The translations under genes were made by a program, and so were the position numbers. Below are positions 8,898 to 18,077 of a DNA stretch of 55,099 bases, one piece after another. The number at the start of each line of letters is the position of its first letter. Within the stretch, counting starts at the first letter, position 1. The stretch covers positions 1 to 55,099 of the forward strand of contig CAVRVO010000016.1 in NCBI GenBank assembly GCA_963724625.1, in the 5' to 3' direction. This DNA comes from DATBVX01 sp963724625. Its GTDB lineage: Bacteria > Pseudomonadota > Gammaproteobacteria > Steroidobacterales > Steroidobacteraceae. A model generated the notes under the pieces. That model was given only the letters and a program-made list of their open reading frames with translations, was not told where the DNA came from and did no database searches.

Positions 8898-10199
8898 ATG
8901 AAGCACAACGAAACACTGAGCGACGCGGTTCACTCGCGGCCGGCGTGGCATCTGTTAGTGCTCGTTGTCAGCCTGTTCTTCCTTTGGGGTGTTGCCAACA
9001 ACCTCAACGACATCCTCATCAAGCAGTTCAAGAAGGTCTTCGAGCTTTCCGACTTCCAGGCCGGCCTGGTGCAGAGCGCGTTCTATTTCGGCTATTTCAC
9101 TCTTGCAGTCCCGGCAGCCATGTTCATGCGCCGCTTCGGGTACAAGGGTGCCATTGTGCTCGGGCTGCTTCTCTATGCGAGCGGCGCGTTCCTGTTCTAC
9201 CCCGCCGCTGAAAAGCACGCCTATGTCCTCTTCCTGCTGGCACTGTACGTCATCGCAAGTGGCCTGGCCTTCCTGGAAACCTCTGCCAATCCGTTGATCA
9301 CCGTGCTTGGCCCGCGCGAAGGTGCGGCCCAGCGGCTGAACCTTGCGCAGGCTTTCAATCCGCTCGGTTCCATCACGGGCGTGCTCGTTGGCCAGCATTT
9401 CATTCTCTCCGGCAATGAGCCTACCGTGGAGCAGATTGCCGCGATGACTACGGCGGAACGCGCAGCGTTCTATGCCACCGAATCGGCAGCCGTCCAGGTA
9501 CCCTACCTGGTCATCGGCGCGATCGTAGTCGTGTGGGCTCTCCTGTTCATGATTTCTCGTTTCCCGAGGACCCGCGACACCGACGCGGAAGACGCTCGCG
9601 GAAGCGGCAAGGCCCGAGTCGTCGACCTCCTTCGAGATCGATATTTCATGCTCGCGGTTGCCGCCCAGTTCTTTTACGTCGGCGGCCAGGTCGGCGTATG
9701 GAGTTATCTCATCCGCTACGCGCAGGTCACTGTCCCGGGCACGCCGGAGAAGGTCGCCGCGAACTTCCTGACCGCAGGGCTCGTGATCTTCATGCTCGGA
9801 CGCTTTGCAGGCGCCGCTCTGATGCGCTACGTAGCACCTGCTCGACTTCTCGCTGCCTACGCATTGATCAACGCCGTGCTCTGCACCGTTGCCGTCGCAC
9901 TCCCCGGACCCGTCGGCCTGTACGCGCTGGTCGCGGCTAGCTTCTTCATGTCGATCATGTTCCCAACCATCTTTGCACTCGGCCTGGACGGACTCGATGA
10001 CGAGAAGCGCAAGCTCGGTTCATCGCTCCTCGTGATGTCGATCATTGGTGGTGCAATTCTCACCGCCGTCATGGGCGCCACCTCGGATGCGTTCGGAATC
10101 CACTGGGCCATGGCGGTTCCACTCTTCAGCTTCGCGATCGTCCTCACGTTCGCGCGGCGCTCAAGTTCGGCGGGCATCGTCGCCGCCGTCAGGGTCTGA
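8898..10199 (+). CDS. fucP: L-fucose:H+ symporter, FucP-type MFS permease
   Basis: 433 residues with about twelve membrane segments. Family signatures match FucP/sugar MFS transporters: LFFLWGVANNLNDILIKQFKK in TM1, FQAGLVQSAFYFGYF in TM2, and SGLAFLETSANPLITVLGP followed by RLNLAQAFNPLGSITGVLVG. In E. coli FucP the conserved Asp and Glu in these segments carry the coupled proton. Here they are Asn-Asp in TM1 (NDI) and Glu in LETSANP. GGAG precedes the ATG. The mutarotase gene follows after 2 bp, so the two form an operon delivering L-fucose to the cytoplasm for the dehydrogenase route encoded on the opposite strand. Confidence 0.9.
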   Translation: MKHNETLSDAVHSRPAWHLLVLVVSLFFLWGVANNLNDILIKQFKKVFELSDFQAGLVQSAFYFGYFTLAVPAAMFMRRFGYKGAIVLGLLLYASGAFLFYPAAEKHAYVLFLLALYVIASGLAFLETSANPLITVLGPREGAAQRLNLAQAFNPLGSITGVLVGQHFILSGNEPTVEQIAAMTTAERAAFYATESAAVQVPYLVIGAIVVVWALLFMISRFPRTRDTDAEDARGSGKARVVDLLRDRYFMLAVAAQFFYVGGQVGVWSYLIRYAQVTVPGTPEKVAANFLTAGLVIFMLGRFAGAALMRYVAPARLLAAYALINAVLCTVAVALPGPVGLYALVAASFFMSIMFPTIFALGLDGLDDEKRKLGSSLLVMSIIGGAILTAVMGATSDAFGIHWAMAVPLFSFAIVLTFARRSSSAGIVAAVRV

Positions 10200-10201
10200 T
10201 C

Positions 10202-10576
10202 ATGGCACGCCTCTGTTTCGCGCTCGATCTCAACGACAACCCGGAGCTGATTGCCGAGTACGAGCGCTGGCACCAGCCCGACCGGATCTGGCCCGACATC
10301 CTGCAATCCCTTCGTTCTTCCGGCATAGAAGAGGCCGAGATCTTTCGCACCCACAATCGCCTGGTGCTCGTCCTGGAAGTACCCGGTGATTTCAGTCTGG
10401 ACGCAAAGGCCGCTGCAGACGCGGCGAATGAGCGCGTGGTCGCGTGGGAAGCCATGATGTGGAAATACCAAAAACCACTCCCGTGGGCGCGCTCCGGCGA
10501 GAAGTGGATCCCCATGCAGCGCATCTTTTCGCTGCGTGCGGCATCCGACAGCAGGCTCCCGACGGAGGGAGGCTAA
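10202..10576 (+). CDS. L-fucose mutarotase of the RhaM/COG3254 family
   Basis: 124 residues, a small cytoplasmic protein. ALDLNDNPELIAEYERWHQ near the start, PDILQSLRSSGIEEAEIFR and MMWKYQKPLPWA are the conserved segments of the RhaM-like fold, where a His and a Trp line the sugar pocket. It interconverts alpha and beta anomers so that the dehydrogenase gets its preferred form. Oxidative L-fucose clusters commonly carry this family in place of FucU. The start is 2 bp past the fucP stop, and the gene ends just before a strong hairpin, facing fucD. Confidence 0.85.
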   Translation: MARLCFALDLNDNPELIAEYERWHQPDRIWPDILQSLRSSGIEEAEIFRTHNRLVLVLEVPGDFSLDAKAAADAANERVVAWEAMMWKYQKPLPWARSGEKWIPMQRIFSLRAASDSRLPTEGG

Positions 10577-10598
10577 TTACTAAGGCCCAATAGCCCGA

Positions 10599-10625
10599 GA
10601 AGGACGCGCTGCGCGCTGGTCCTTC
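10599..10625. terminator. Bidirectional hairpin between mutarotase and fucD
   Basis: GAAGGAC at 10599-10605 pairs with GTCCTTC at 10619-10625, and GCGC/GCGC extends the stem. It lies between the convergent mutarotase gene and the repaired end of fucD (10644), where a two-way terminator is expected. No long T-run follows. Confidence 0.6.
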
Positions 10626-10643
10626 GCCCGGTTGGTACAACCA

Positions 10644-11979
10644 TCAGGTCACTGCCAGCGCCGCAGGAGTTGGGGACGCAGCCGTTCGCCAGGCACTGCC
10701 GGTGGGAAACAGGTGATCTCCAAGTGACTGCGCGCGCATCTCTGCGGAAAAACCCGGGAGCCGTCGGGGCCAGATACCGTCCTCTTCGAATTCGCACCGG
10801 GTCGACGAAGTGCTCGTGCAGATGGTCGACAAACTCAATGGCGCGATCCTCCATCGAACCGCTGATGGCGACATAGTCAGCCATTGCGAGGTGCTGCACG
10901 AGCTCGCACAAGCCAACCCCGCCTGCATGTGGGAACACGCGCACGCCGAATTTGGCTGCCATCAACAGAATCGCGAGGTTTTCGTTTACACCACCGACGC
11001 GCGCTGCATCGATTTGAATGAGATCCACGGCCTGCGCCTGAAACAGTTGCTTGAACATCACACGATTGTGAATGTGCTCGCCTGTGGAAACGGGAAGAGG
11101 TGCAACAGCTTTGCGAATTGTTGCGTGGCCGAGGATGTCATCCGGGCTGGTCGGCTCTTCGATCCACGCAATATTGAAGGGTGCAAGCCGCCGCAGCCAT
11201 GGAATCGCTGTGGTCACATCCCAGCGCTGATTCGCATCGATCGCCAGTGCCACGTCTGCCCCGATAGCCTCGCGCGCGATTCGGCAACGTCGCAGGTCGT
11301 CCTCAACATTCAGCCCCACTTTGAGTTTTATGGTTCGAAAGCCATCGTTGACGGCCTCAACTGCCAGTCGCGTAAGTTTCTCGTCGGGGTAACCCAGCCA
11401 GCCTGGTGAAGTGGTGTAGGCGGGATATCCACGATCCACCAAAGTGGCCAGACGCGCTGCCCTACCGGGCATGGCGGCGTGAAGAATCGCCAGAGCCTCT
11501 GAGCGGGTAAGGGCGTCAGTGATGTAGCGGAAGTCGATCAGATCGACAATCCGTTCCGGGCTCATGTCTGCAATGAGTCGCCACACGGGCTTGCCGGCGC
11601 GACGCCCCGCCATATCCCACGCGGCATTGATCACCGCGCCAATTGCCATGTGCATCACTCCCTTCTCGGGGCCAAGCCAGCGCAGCTGGGAGTCGTTCGT
11701 CAACCGGCGCGCGAAGGCACCGAGGTCGCTGACCACCTCATCGACTCGTAAGCCAACGACGAGGTGGCGTAGCGCGGCGAGCGCTGCGGTTTGCACATCG
11801 TTACCCCGACCAATAGTGAAGACAAAGCCGTGTCCACACAGGCCGGTGGGATCGTTCGTGCGGAGCTGCACGTAGGCAGCCGAGTAGTCCGGATCGGGAT
11901 TCATCGCGTCCGAGCCATCGAGCTCGCGCGATGTCTGAAATCGCACGTCGAAGGTGTCCAGTGCAGTAATCACAGCCAT
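10644..11979 (-). CDS. fucD: L-fuconate dehydratase (enolase superfamily), frameshifted near C-terminus
   Basis: An enolase-superfamily dehydratase that converts L-fuconate to 2-keto-3-deoxy-L-fuconate. All the metal and acid-base motifs are present: TIKLKVG (KxK), AIDANQRW, IAWIEEPTSPDD, STGEHIHNR and FPHAGGVGLCE. After GRYLAPTAPGF the frame is lost. With one T removed from the T5 run (plus-strand A5 at 10748-10752) it continues SAEMRAQSLGDHLFPTGSAW and stops at 10644, before the hairpin at 10599. As sequenced, it reads to 10573 with an unrelated tail. The ATG at 11979 (MAVITALDTFDVRF) is preferred over the ATG five codons earlier. About 444 aa when repaired. Confidence 0.88.
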
Positions 11980-12015
11980 CTTGGGTCGCCTCATCAGTCG
12001 TTCGCTGACATGTTC

Positions 12016-12862
12016 CTACGTTGCGGCCATCACCCGCTGACGCTGGCAGCCGAGTCGTTCAATTTGCACGTCGATGATGTCGCCGGGACGCAGATACACC
12101 GGCGGCTTCTGGCCAAGGCCGACCCCCGCAGGAGTGCCTGTACTGATCACGTCGCCCGGCGCCAAGCGTCATGTAGCGACTGATGTAACTAACCAACCGT
12201 GCGACGCCGAATACCATCGTCCGCGAATTGCCATTCTGATATTGGTGCCCGTTAACGCTTAGCGTCATCGCCAGGTTCTGCGGCTCGAGCACCTCATCGC
12301 ATGTCACCAGCCATGGGCCGAGTGGTCCGAAGGTGTCGCAGCTCTTGCCTTTCACCCACTGGCCGCCGTGCTCGAGCTGGAAGGCGCGCTCCGATACGTC
12401 ATTGACGATCAGGTAGCCGGCGACATGAGCCAGCGCTTCCGAAACCGGCACGTCACGTGCGGTGTCGCCGATCACAACGCCCAGTTCGACTTCCCAGTCG
12501 GTCTTTTCGGCGCCACGCGGGATAACAACGTTGTCGTTGGCGCCGACGATTGCGGTCGTGGCCTTCATGAATATGACAGGCTGCTCCGGCACCGCCATAC
12601 CCGACTCCGCTGCGTGGTCAGTGAAATTGAGGCCGACGCAGATGAACTTGCCGATCCGACCAACTGGCGCGCCGTATCGAGGCACGCCGCCTACCATTGG
12701 CAAGGCTGAAGGCTCGAGCGCGCGAAGCCTGGCGAGGCCTCGCTCGGTCAGCACCTCACCGGCTATGTCATCAACAACCGCGGACAAGTCGCGGATCGCG
12801 CCATCCTCATCAATCAGGCCCGGTTTCTCGTGGCCAGCCTGGCCATAGCGTATGAGCTTCAT
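12016..12862 (-). CDS. 2,4-diketo-3-deoxy-L-fuconate hydrolase (FAH family), frameshifted near C-terminus
   Basis: A fumarylacetoacetate-hydrolase-family enzyme, starting MKLIRYGQ. Metal-site and substrate motifs are CVGLNFTDHAAE, TDWEVELGVVIG, IVNDVSERAFQLEHGGQW and KGKSCDTFGPLGPWLVT. In L-fucose and L-rhamnose pathways this family splits the 2,4-diketo intermediate into pyruvate and L-lactate. After SYISRYMTL the frame breaks. Dropping one C of the CC at 12162-12163 (plus strand) restores APGDVISTGTPAGVGLGQKP and PGDIIDVQIERLG, with a TAG at 12016-12018. That gives 281 aa, the usual family length. It sits between the SDR (17-bp gap) and fucD (36-bp gap) in the operon. Confidence 0.88.
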
Positions 12863-12879
12863 GCTGTTTCGGGTGCGAA

Positions 12880-13626
12880 TCAGGTCGACCAGCCACCGTC
12901 GATGATGTGGATAGCGCCAGTGACGAATGAGGATTCATCAGAGGCCAAGTAGACGACTAGCGCGGCGACCTCTTTGGGGTCGCCGAGGCGGCCCATGGGC
13001 TGGCGCTCCTTGAAGCTCTTCCATACCGCCTCTTGATCGCCACCGAGCTCAGCAACGCGGGCGGCCAGAGATGGAGTACTGATCGTGCCCGGGCAGATTG
13101 CGTTGCAACGCACGCCCTTCGCGACATAGTCGGCCGCGATCGATTTGCTCAATCCAATCACGGCGGCCTTCGACGTACCGTAGGCGCAGCGATTCGGCAC
13201 GCCCTTCACACTCGAGGCTACCGAAGCCATATTGATGATGCTTCCCCTACCCTGCGCGATCATGCCAGGCAGCACCGCTTTGCAGAGAAAGTACATCGCA
13301 TCGACATTGACCGCGAACGAGCGTCGCCACGCGCTCTCTTCGCACTCGAGGATGCTGCCCTGGTGGACAACACCGGCGCAGTTGAACAGCACATCGAACG
13401 CCGCCCGACTGCCAACAAAAGCGCGGACAGCGGTAGGGTCAGTGACATCGAGCGTGTACGCACTGATGTTTGGCTGACCCGCTGCCAGCGATTCCAACGC
13501 ACCGGCATCGATGTCAGTAGCAACTACGTGCGCACCCTCCCGGGCACAGGCCAATGCGCTCTCTCGGCCGATGCCCGCGCCGGCCGCTGTAACCAACATG
13601 CGCTTCGAGGCGAGACGTCCACTCAT
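12880..13626 (-). CDS. SDR, probable 2-keto-3-deoxy-L-fuconate 4-dehydrogenase
   Basis: 248 residues, a classical short-chain dehydrogenase. The cofactor glycine motif is TAAGAGIG (residues 13-20), then LFNCAGVV, the catalytic Ser in INMASVASS, and YGTSK as the YxxxK pair near 153. Asp in VATDID at the end of strand 2 favours NAD over NADP. In the Xanthomonas-type L-fucose pathway an SDR beside the FAH hydrolase and fuconate dehydratase oxidises C4 of 2-keto-3-deoxy-L-fuconate. Position and length fit that role. The start ATG overlaps the lactonase stop (ATGA), showing translational coupling. Confidence 0.85.
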   Translation of the reverse strand: MSGRLASKRMLVTAAGAGIGRESALACAREGAHVVATDIDAGALESLAAGQPNISAYTLDVTDPTAVRAFVGSRAAFDVLFNCAGVVHQGSILECEESAWRRSFAVNVDAMYFLCKAVLPGMIAQGRGSIINMASVASSVKGVPNRCAYGTSKAAVIGLSKSIAADYVAKGVRCNAICPGTISTPSLAARVAELGGDQEAVWKSFKERQPMGRLGDPKEVAALVVYLASDESSFVTGAIHIIDGGWST

Positions 13627-14465
13627 CTCAAAGACTCCAATGAGTAGAACGCGATGGCGTTTGCGCCGAACACCGCAGCCTCGTGCCCGGGTGCATGCCG
13701 TCCAACGAGGTCACGTGCTAACGCGAGCCATCGACCGTAGTCGCAGACACTGTTGAGAACTGGCCAGTCACTGCCCCACAACACCCGCTCCGGACCAAAG
13801 CACGCGAAGACATGCGCAGCGTAGGAGTCGAGTATTTCGACTCCAGCGTCGCCGCCTGCTTCTGTCAGCAGCCCCGATAGCTTGCACCGCGCGGCGGTTT
13901 CGTGCGCGAGACGGGCCATGTCGTCAGCCCACATTGAGAATCCATTGCCGGCAATGTTCGGCTTGCCCGCATGGTCAATGACGATTCGTAGATTGGGATG
14001 CTGACGCAGCCGCTTTCGCAGCGCGCTCAAATGTTGCGGTCGAACGAGCGCGTCGAACGACAGGTCGTGTTCGACCATCGCATCGAAAGCGGGATCGAGT
14101 TGCGGTCGCAGAACCCAGTCCGGATCTGCGATGTCCTGCATCATTGGGCGCAAACCCTTAAGGAGGCCGTTGCTAGAGGCGACCAAGGCTGCGATTCGCT
14201 GAGGCGCGTCGTGCCTTTCAAAGTCGACCCAGCCGACGACACCGCTGACGAACGGGTACTCCGCGCCGAGTTCAAGCAAATAGCGCGTTTCACCTTCGGT
14301 GGCAGCCGCCTGCACGAGCACCGTGGCCTCGACGTTGCTCGTCTTGAGCAGCGGCGCCAGATGGTGCGGAAGGTAGTCGCGGTAGAGCACGCCGAGATTC
14401 GGTTGCAACCACCCGTAGTCGCCGCGGTCGAGTCGCCAGAAATGTTGGTGTGCATCTACGATCAC
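13623..14465 (-). CDS. L-fuconolactonase (amidohydrolase-2 family)
   Basis: 280 residues from a GTG at 14465 that overlaps the upstream TGA (GTGA). This start places VIVDAHQHFW at the N-terminus as is usual, unlike the longer frame upstream. Metal and catalytic motifs are VDAHQHFW, RPMMQDI, RIVIDHAGKP, and LWGSDWPV near residue 243. The family (COG3618) hydrolyses L-fucono-1,4- or 1,5-lactone to L-fuconate. It lies between the dehydrogenase and the SDR in a tightly packed operon, exactly the order of consecutive steps. No defects are seen. Confidence 0.88.
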   Translation of the reverse strand: MIVDAHQHFWRLDRGDYGWLQPNLGVLYRDYLPHHLAPLLKTSNVEATVLVQAAATEGETRYLLELGAEYPFVSGVVGWVDFERHDAPQRIAALVASSNGLLKGLRPMMQDIADPDWVLRPQLDPAFDAMVEHDLSFDALVRPQHLSALRKRLRQHPNLRIVIDHAGKPNIAGNGFSMWADDMARLAHETAARCKLSGLLTEAGGDAGVEILDSYAAHVFACFGPERVLWGSDWPVLNSVCDYGRWLALARDLVGRHAPGHEAAVFGANAIAFYSLESLR

Positions 14466-15526
14466 TCTGGCACCCTGACACTGGGTGCGACCAGTCCTTC
14501 CTCGCGCAGGTGCGCCCAAAGGCTGGTCGGCAGCTTGGCGTTTAGTCGCGCGACGGCGCTGCGAACTTCCTCAATCGAACGCAGCCCTGCCACGACGGTG
14601 GCCACGGCCGGGTGCGCCAACGGGAATTGCAGCGCGGCCGCGCCCACATCGACGCGCTCCGCGGCGCACACGTCATAAATGCGTTGAGCGCGCACCAGAG
14701 TTGCAGGATCCACTGCGGTGTAGTTATAGGTCGCACCCGGGGTGTGCGCGTCGCCGAGCAGCCCCGAGTTGTATGGCCCCGCGGCCAGGATCGCTACCGA
14801 GCGGCGCAGCGCTTCTTCCATGACCCCCCGCGAGCCATCCTGCTCAAGCAAAGTGTAGCGGCCCGCGAGCATGATGCAGTCGAGAGGGAACAGAGGCATC
14901 AGTTCAAGGCAGATTGCCTCTTCGTTCACTCCAATGCCGATGGCGCGGCAGGCTCCGGAGGCCTTCAGTTCGGCCATCGCAGGAAGCGCCTCTTCGAGCG
15001 CCTGGCGCAGGCGCTGAGGATGCTGCTCTCCATGGGTGAGGCGACCAATGTCGTGCAGTAGCAGCACATCGATGTAGTCGAGTCCGAGCCGTTCGAGGCT
15101 GGACTCGAACGAGCGCATCACACCGTCGTAGCTGTAGTCGAACACGGCCTTTCCGCCGACGACGGCGAAGCCATCACTGGGCTGCCCGCCTCCACGATCG
15201 GCCACGATCGAACGTCCGACCTTTGTCGATAGAACGAATGAATCACGTGGGGTGCCGGCCAGACCGCGACCGAGGCGACGCTCGCTCAGCCCGTAACCGT
15301 AGTACGGCGCGGTATCGAAAAAGTTGATGCCACAGCGAAGCGCTTCCTGCACGGCGGCTACGGCCGACTCATCACCAACCTCAGCATAGAGATTGCCAAT
15401 TGGCGCGGCACCAAAACCCAGCAACGATGTGTTGACGCCTCGGACGGCGAAACTACGATGCTCGGTCCTCAATGGCGTGTGCATGGATGAGTGCGGCGTC
15501 CGTGTGATTGCAACGATCTCTTGCAT
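14462..15526 (-). CDS. Aldo/keto reductase, probable L-fucose (D-threo-aldose) 1-dehydrogenase
   Basis: 354 residues with the AKR catalytic tetrad visible: Asp and Tyr in FFDTAPYYGYGLSERRLG, Lys in FVLSTKVGR, His in IDVLLLHDIG. FGAAPIGNLYAEVGD near the N-terminus is the signature of the D-threo-aldose/L-fucose dehydrogenase subgroup (EC 1.1.1.122). It oxidises L-fucose at C1 with NAD(P) to the lactone, the first committed step. The ATG at 15526 is used; an ATG 14 codons in (MHTPLRTEH) is possible, as the first residues look non-conserved. The 3' end overlaps the lactonase start by 4 bp. Confidence 0.85.
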   Translation of the reverse strand: MQEIVAITRTPHSSMHTPLRTEHRSFAVRGVNTSLLGFGAAPIGNLYAEVGDESAVAAVQEALRCGINFFDTAPYYGYGLSERRLGRGLAGTPRDSFVLSTKVGRSIVADRGGGQPSDGFAVVGGKAVFDYSYDGVMRSFESSLERLGLDYIDVLLLHDIGRLTHGEQHPQRLRQALEEALPAMAELKASGACRAIGIGVNEEAICLELMPLFPLDCIMLAGRYTLLEQDGSRGVMEEALRRSVAILAAGPYNSGLLGDAHTPGATYNYTAVDPATLVRAQRIYDVCAAERVDVGAAALQFPLAHPAVATVVAGLRSIEEVRSAVARLNAKLPTSLWAHLREEGLVAPSVRVPE

Positions 15527-15577
15527 GGCGCATCTCAGCGCTGACTGTGGCTCGTGCGGCGTCTGGATGTCATCGCT

Positions 15578-18077
15578 TCACTCGGGCTGGAATTTCAATG
15601 TGAGCTGTTGCGGTTGCTGATTGCGCATGACCACGAACTCTCGCTGTCCGAGCCACCGCTGAGCGCTGTACAACGTCATCAGGGTCGCCAGGTTGTCGAT
15701 GACTTCCGCCGGCCGGTACTCGTTGGCTGCTGCTTCCAGGATCACATCGTTGGCTCGCAGGCCTGAACGCTGCGCCAGGCTGCCAGCCGGGACCGCGAGC
15801 ACCAGCACGCCTTTGAGCCCCGCGAGGCCCGCCGCTGACTGTTCACCCAAGGTCGTCACCGACTTTACCTTGGCGCCCAGGAAGTCGCGGACCTCATCGG
15901 GCGCGAGGTTCGCCAGAGAAATGAGCTCGGGAAGCGGAGCAGTCTTTGCCAGTCGCTTCAGCCTCGGACTGGTCACGCCGAATTGATCCATGGGGAAATT
16001 CTTGAAGCCAACCAGCAGCGCCGGACTGTCATCAGCGACGCGGAAATCGCCTGCGCGTGCATCTCTGAACTTCGGATCGCCTGCACGCGAGTGTCCGTCG
16101 AGTCCCAGGGACTGCGCCTGGCTCAGGGCGGCAGCGGTGGGGAGTAGGTTGTAGTCGATAGTGGCGTCCCAGTGCTCCATCAGGATTGGTTGATGACCCG
16201 CCATGACGATATTGTGCTCAAAGCGATCGCCGCTCTGCTTGAACCAGACATGGGGATGAAAGCCATTGTTGACGAGTACGTTGTTCCATGCTTCGCGATC
16301 GAAACCCTCCCGGAACTTGAGACCTCCGCTCAGCAGCAGGTTGTCGTGAACACGATAGTTCGACGACCCATCATCGAGATCGATGTCCCAGCCGCTGTCG
16401 CAGCGAAAGCGGTTGTAGCGCAGAGTGGTCGGTTCAATCGCGTCGAGCTTCCACATCCCGGGATTGTCACTATTGATGCGATCCATCAGCTCACGATCCG
16501 GATGCCAGAAACGATCCCGGCCCCAGCTGTTGAAAGCGCCGTTGTCCCCGGTTTCCAGAACGGTGTTGAACACGTCGTTGTACTCGAGGATATGCCCGCC
16601 CCAGGTGCCGTCCCCGATGTTGATGCCCGCACGCGGCACGTTGTAAATGCTGTTGTGGGCGACCGTGATCCTCAGCGCCATCGAAATCTGCCACGCCCGC
16701 CACCTGTTTCTCGACCGTGCCGATATCGTGGATGAGGTTGTCCTCGGCGCGTGAATCAGCGGGATATTCGGGCGTCTTTGGGCCGACCGTGCGATCAAGT
16801 TCTTCGAGCGTGATGAAGTTCTGATAGCGGAAACTTGGTGAACGCACGGCCTGCGGCCGACCCACGAAGCTGATCGCGCTGCCGCCGATGTCGTGGACGT
16901 GGTTGCCCTTGATGGTGGCGCGACGATTGTATCCACTGACGAGTATGGCGTTGCCACCCAGTTGCGAAAGCTCGTTCTCAGAGACGATCACGTCCTCGGT
17001 GTTCTCGAGGTAAATGGCTGCTTCGCGGGCAATCATCCAGTCGCTGCGCAGCAGTGGCTCAGTGCTTTGCAGGAACGATGATCCGGTATGACCGAGCGTG
17101 AGGCCTGAGATCCGCACGTGGCGCACGGGCGATTGGTTGTCGCCCTGGATGTCAAACACGCGAGCAACGCCGCTAACCTCGACGGTCGCTTCACGCAAGT
17201 TCGCATCGCGCGGTGGCATGAAGTACAACGTCGACGTACCGACGTTCATGTACCACTCGCTGGCCGTGTCGAGCTCCTCGAAGATATTCTCGACGTATCT
17301 ATATTGCGGATGCGGCTTGGAGGGCCGGTTGTTACCCACGCCTTCGCCGAAAATCAGCGAGCCGTCTGGATTCTTGCCGAGGATCGGCACTTGGACGCCG
17401 CCCCAGCGATTCTCATGCAGCGCGTGCACGACGCCACCCGCTGGATTCTCCCAACGCTTGACTCGCTCCGGCGCAAGCGCATCCGCGGCATAGCCATTGA
17501 GCACGACCGCCTGGGGGTCGAAATTGGGATAGCGCGCGCGCACCTGGCGCTTTCCATCTACAAAGAGCTGATCAAAGGATGCGCCGCTGACAGTCGCCTG
17601 CATGATGCCATTGCGATAGGGCCGCCATCGCAACGTCAACTTGCGCCCTGCAAGTAGCCGCGGCCCCGCTGCAGATACCGCGGTAATCTCTGTAGGTAAC
17701 TCGCTTGTTCCGGACAGCTCTGGCCCGATCTTCAGCGGCTGAACCACATAGTAGTCGCCATCGGCGATCTCAATTCTGATAGCAGCTGAAGACCGCTGGC
17801 GCTTGAGCTGCACCGCTGCTTCTAGAGCCTCTCCTACAGTTGCGAATGCACGATCGCCGCTCTTACCAGCATGAGATGCATCCACGCGAAACACTGTTGC
17901 CGAACCTTCGGCTGAACCTGCGGCGATGGTCCGCTCTTCCGATTGGGCCGCATGAACCAGGCATGCGGCCCCCAGCAGCAGTGTTTTCCATGCCACGCGC
18001 GATTTGTCCTTCAGGCACGTCAAGACGCAACCCGTATCTCCTCGATGTGAGTCAACCTTGACACCAATGAGGCTCAC
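15578..18077 (-). CDS. Secreted right-handed beta-helix protein with C-terminal PDZ domain, frameshifted mid-gene (possible GH141-type glycosidase)
   Basis: Two overlapping frames join into one protein. The first part (18077 down to about 16692) carries a signal-like segment (VAWKTLLLGAACLVHAA), a SGDRAFATVGEALEAA start typical of pectin-lyase-fold proteins, and helix rungs such as IYLENTEDVIVSENELSQLGG. Dropping one C at 16691-16692 continues KQVAGV-QISMALRITVAHNSI and on through INIGDGTWGGHILEYNDVF. The last 90 residues form a PDZ domain (LKGVLVLAVPAGSLAQRSGLRANDVI). GH141 fucosidases share a beta-helix fold, so an alpha-L-fucosidase or polysaccharide lyase is possible. The first GTG overlaps the receptor's TAG; an internal GTG at 17996 would give a better signal peptide. 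Confidence 0.75.

Noticed and set aside
10748..10752. Programmed frameshifting at the A5/T5 run of fucD
   Set aside because: The run is not a canonical slippery heptamer, no stem-loop or stop is positioned for it, and neighbouring genes show similar single-base insertions outside homopolymers.
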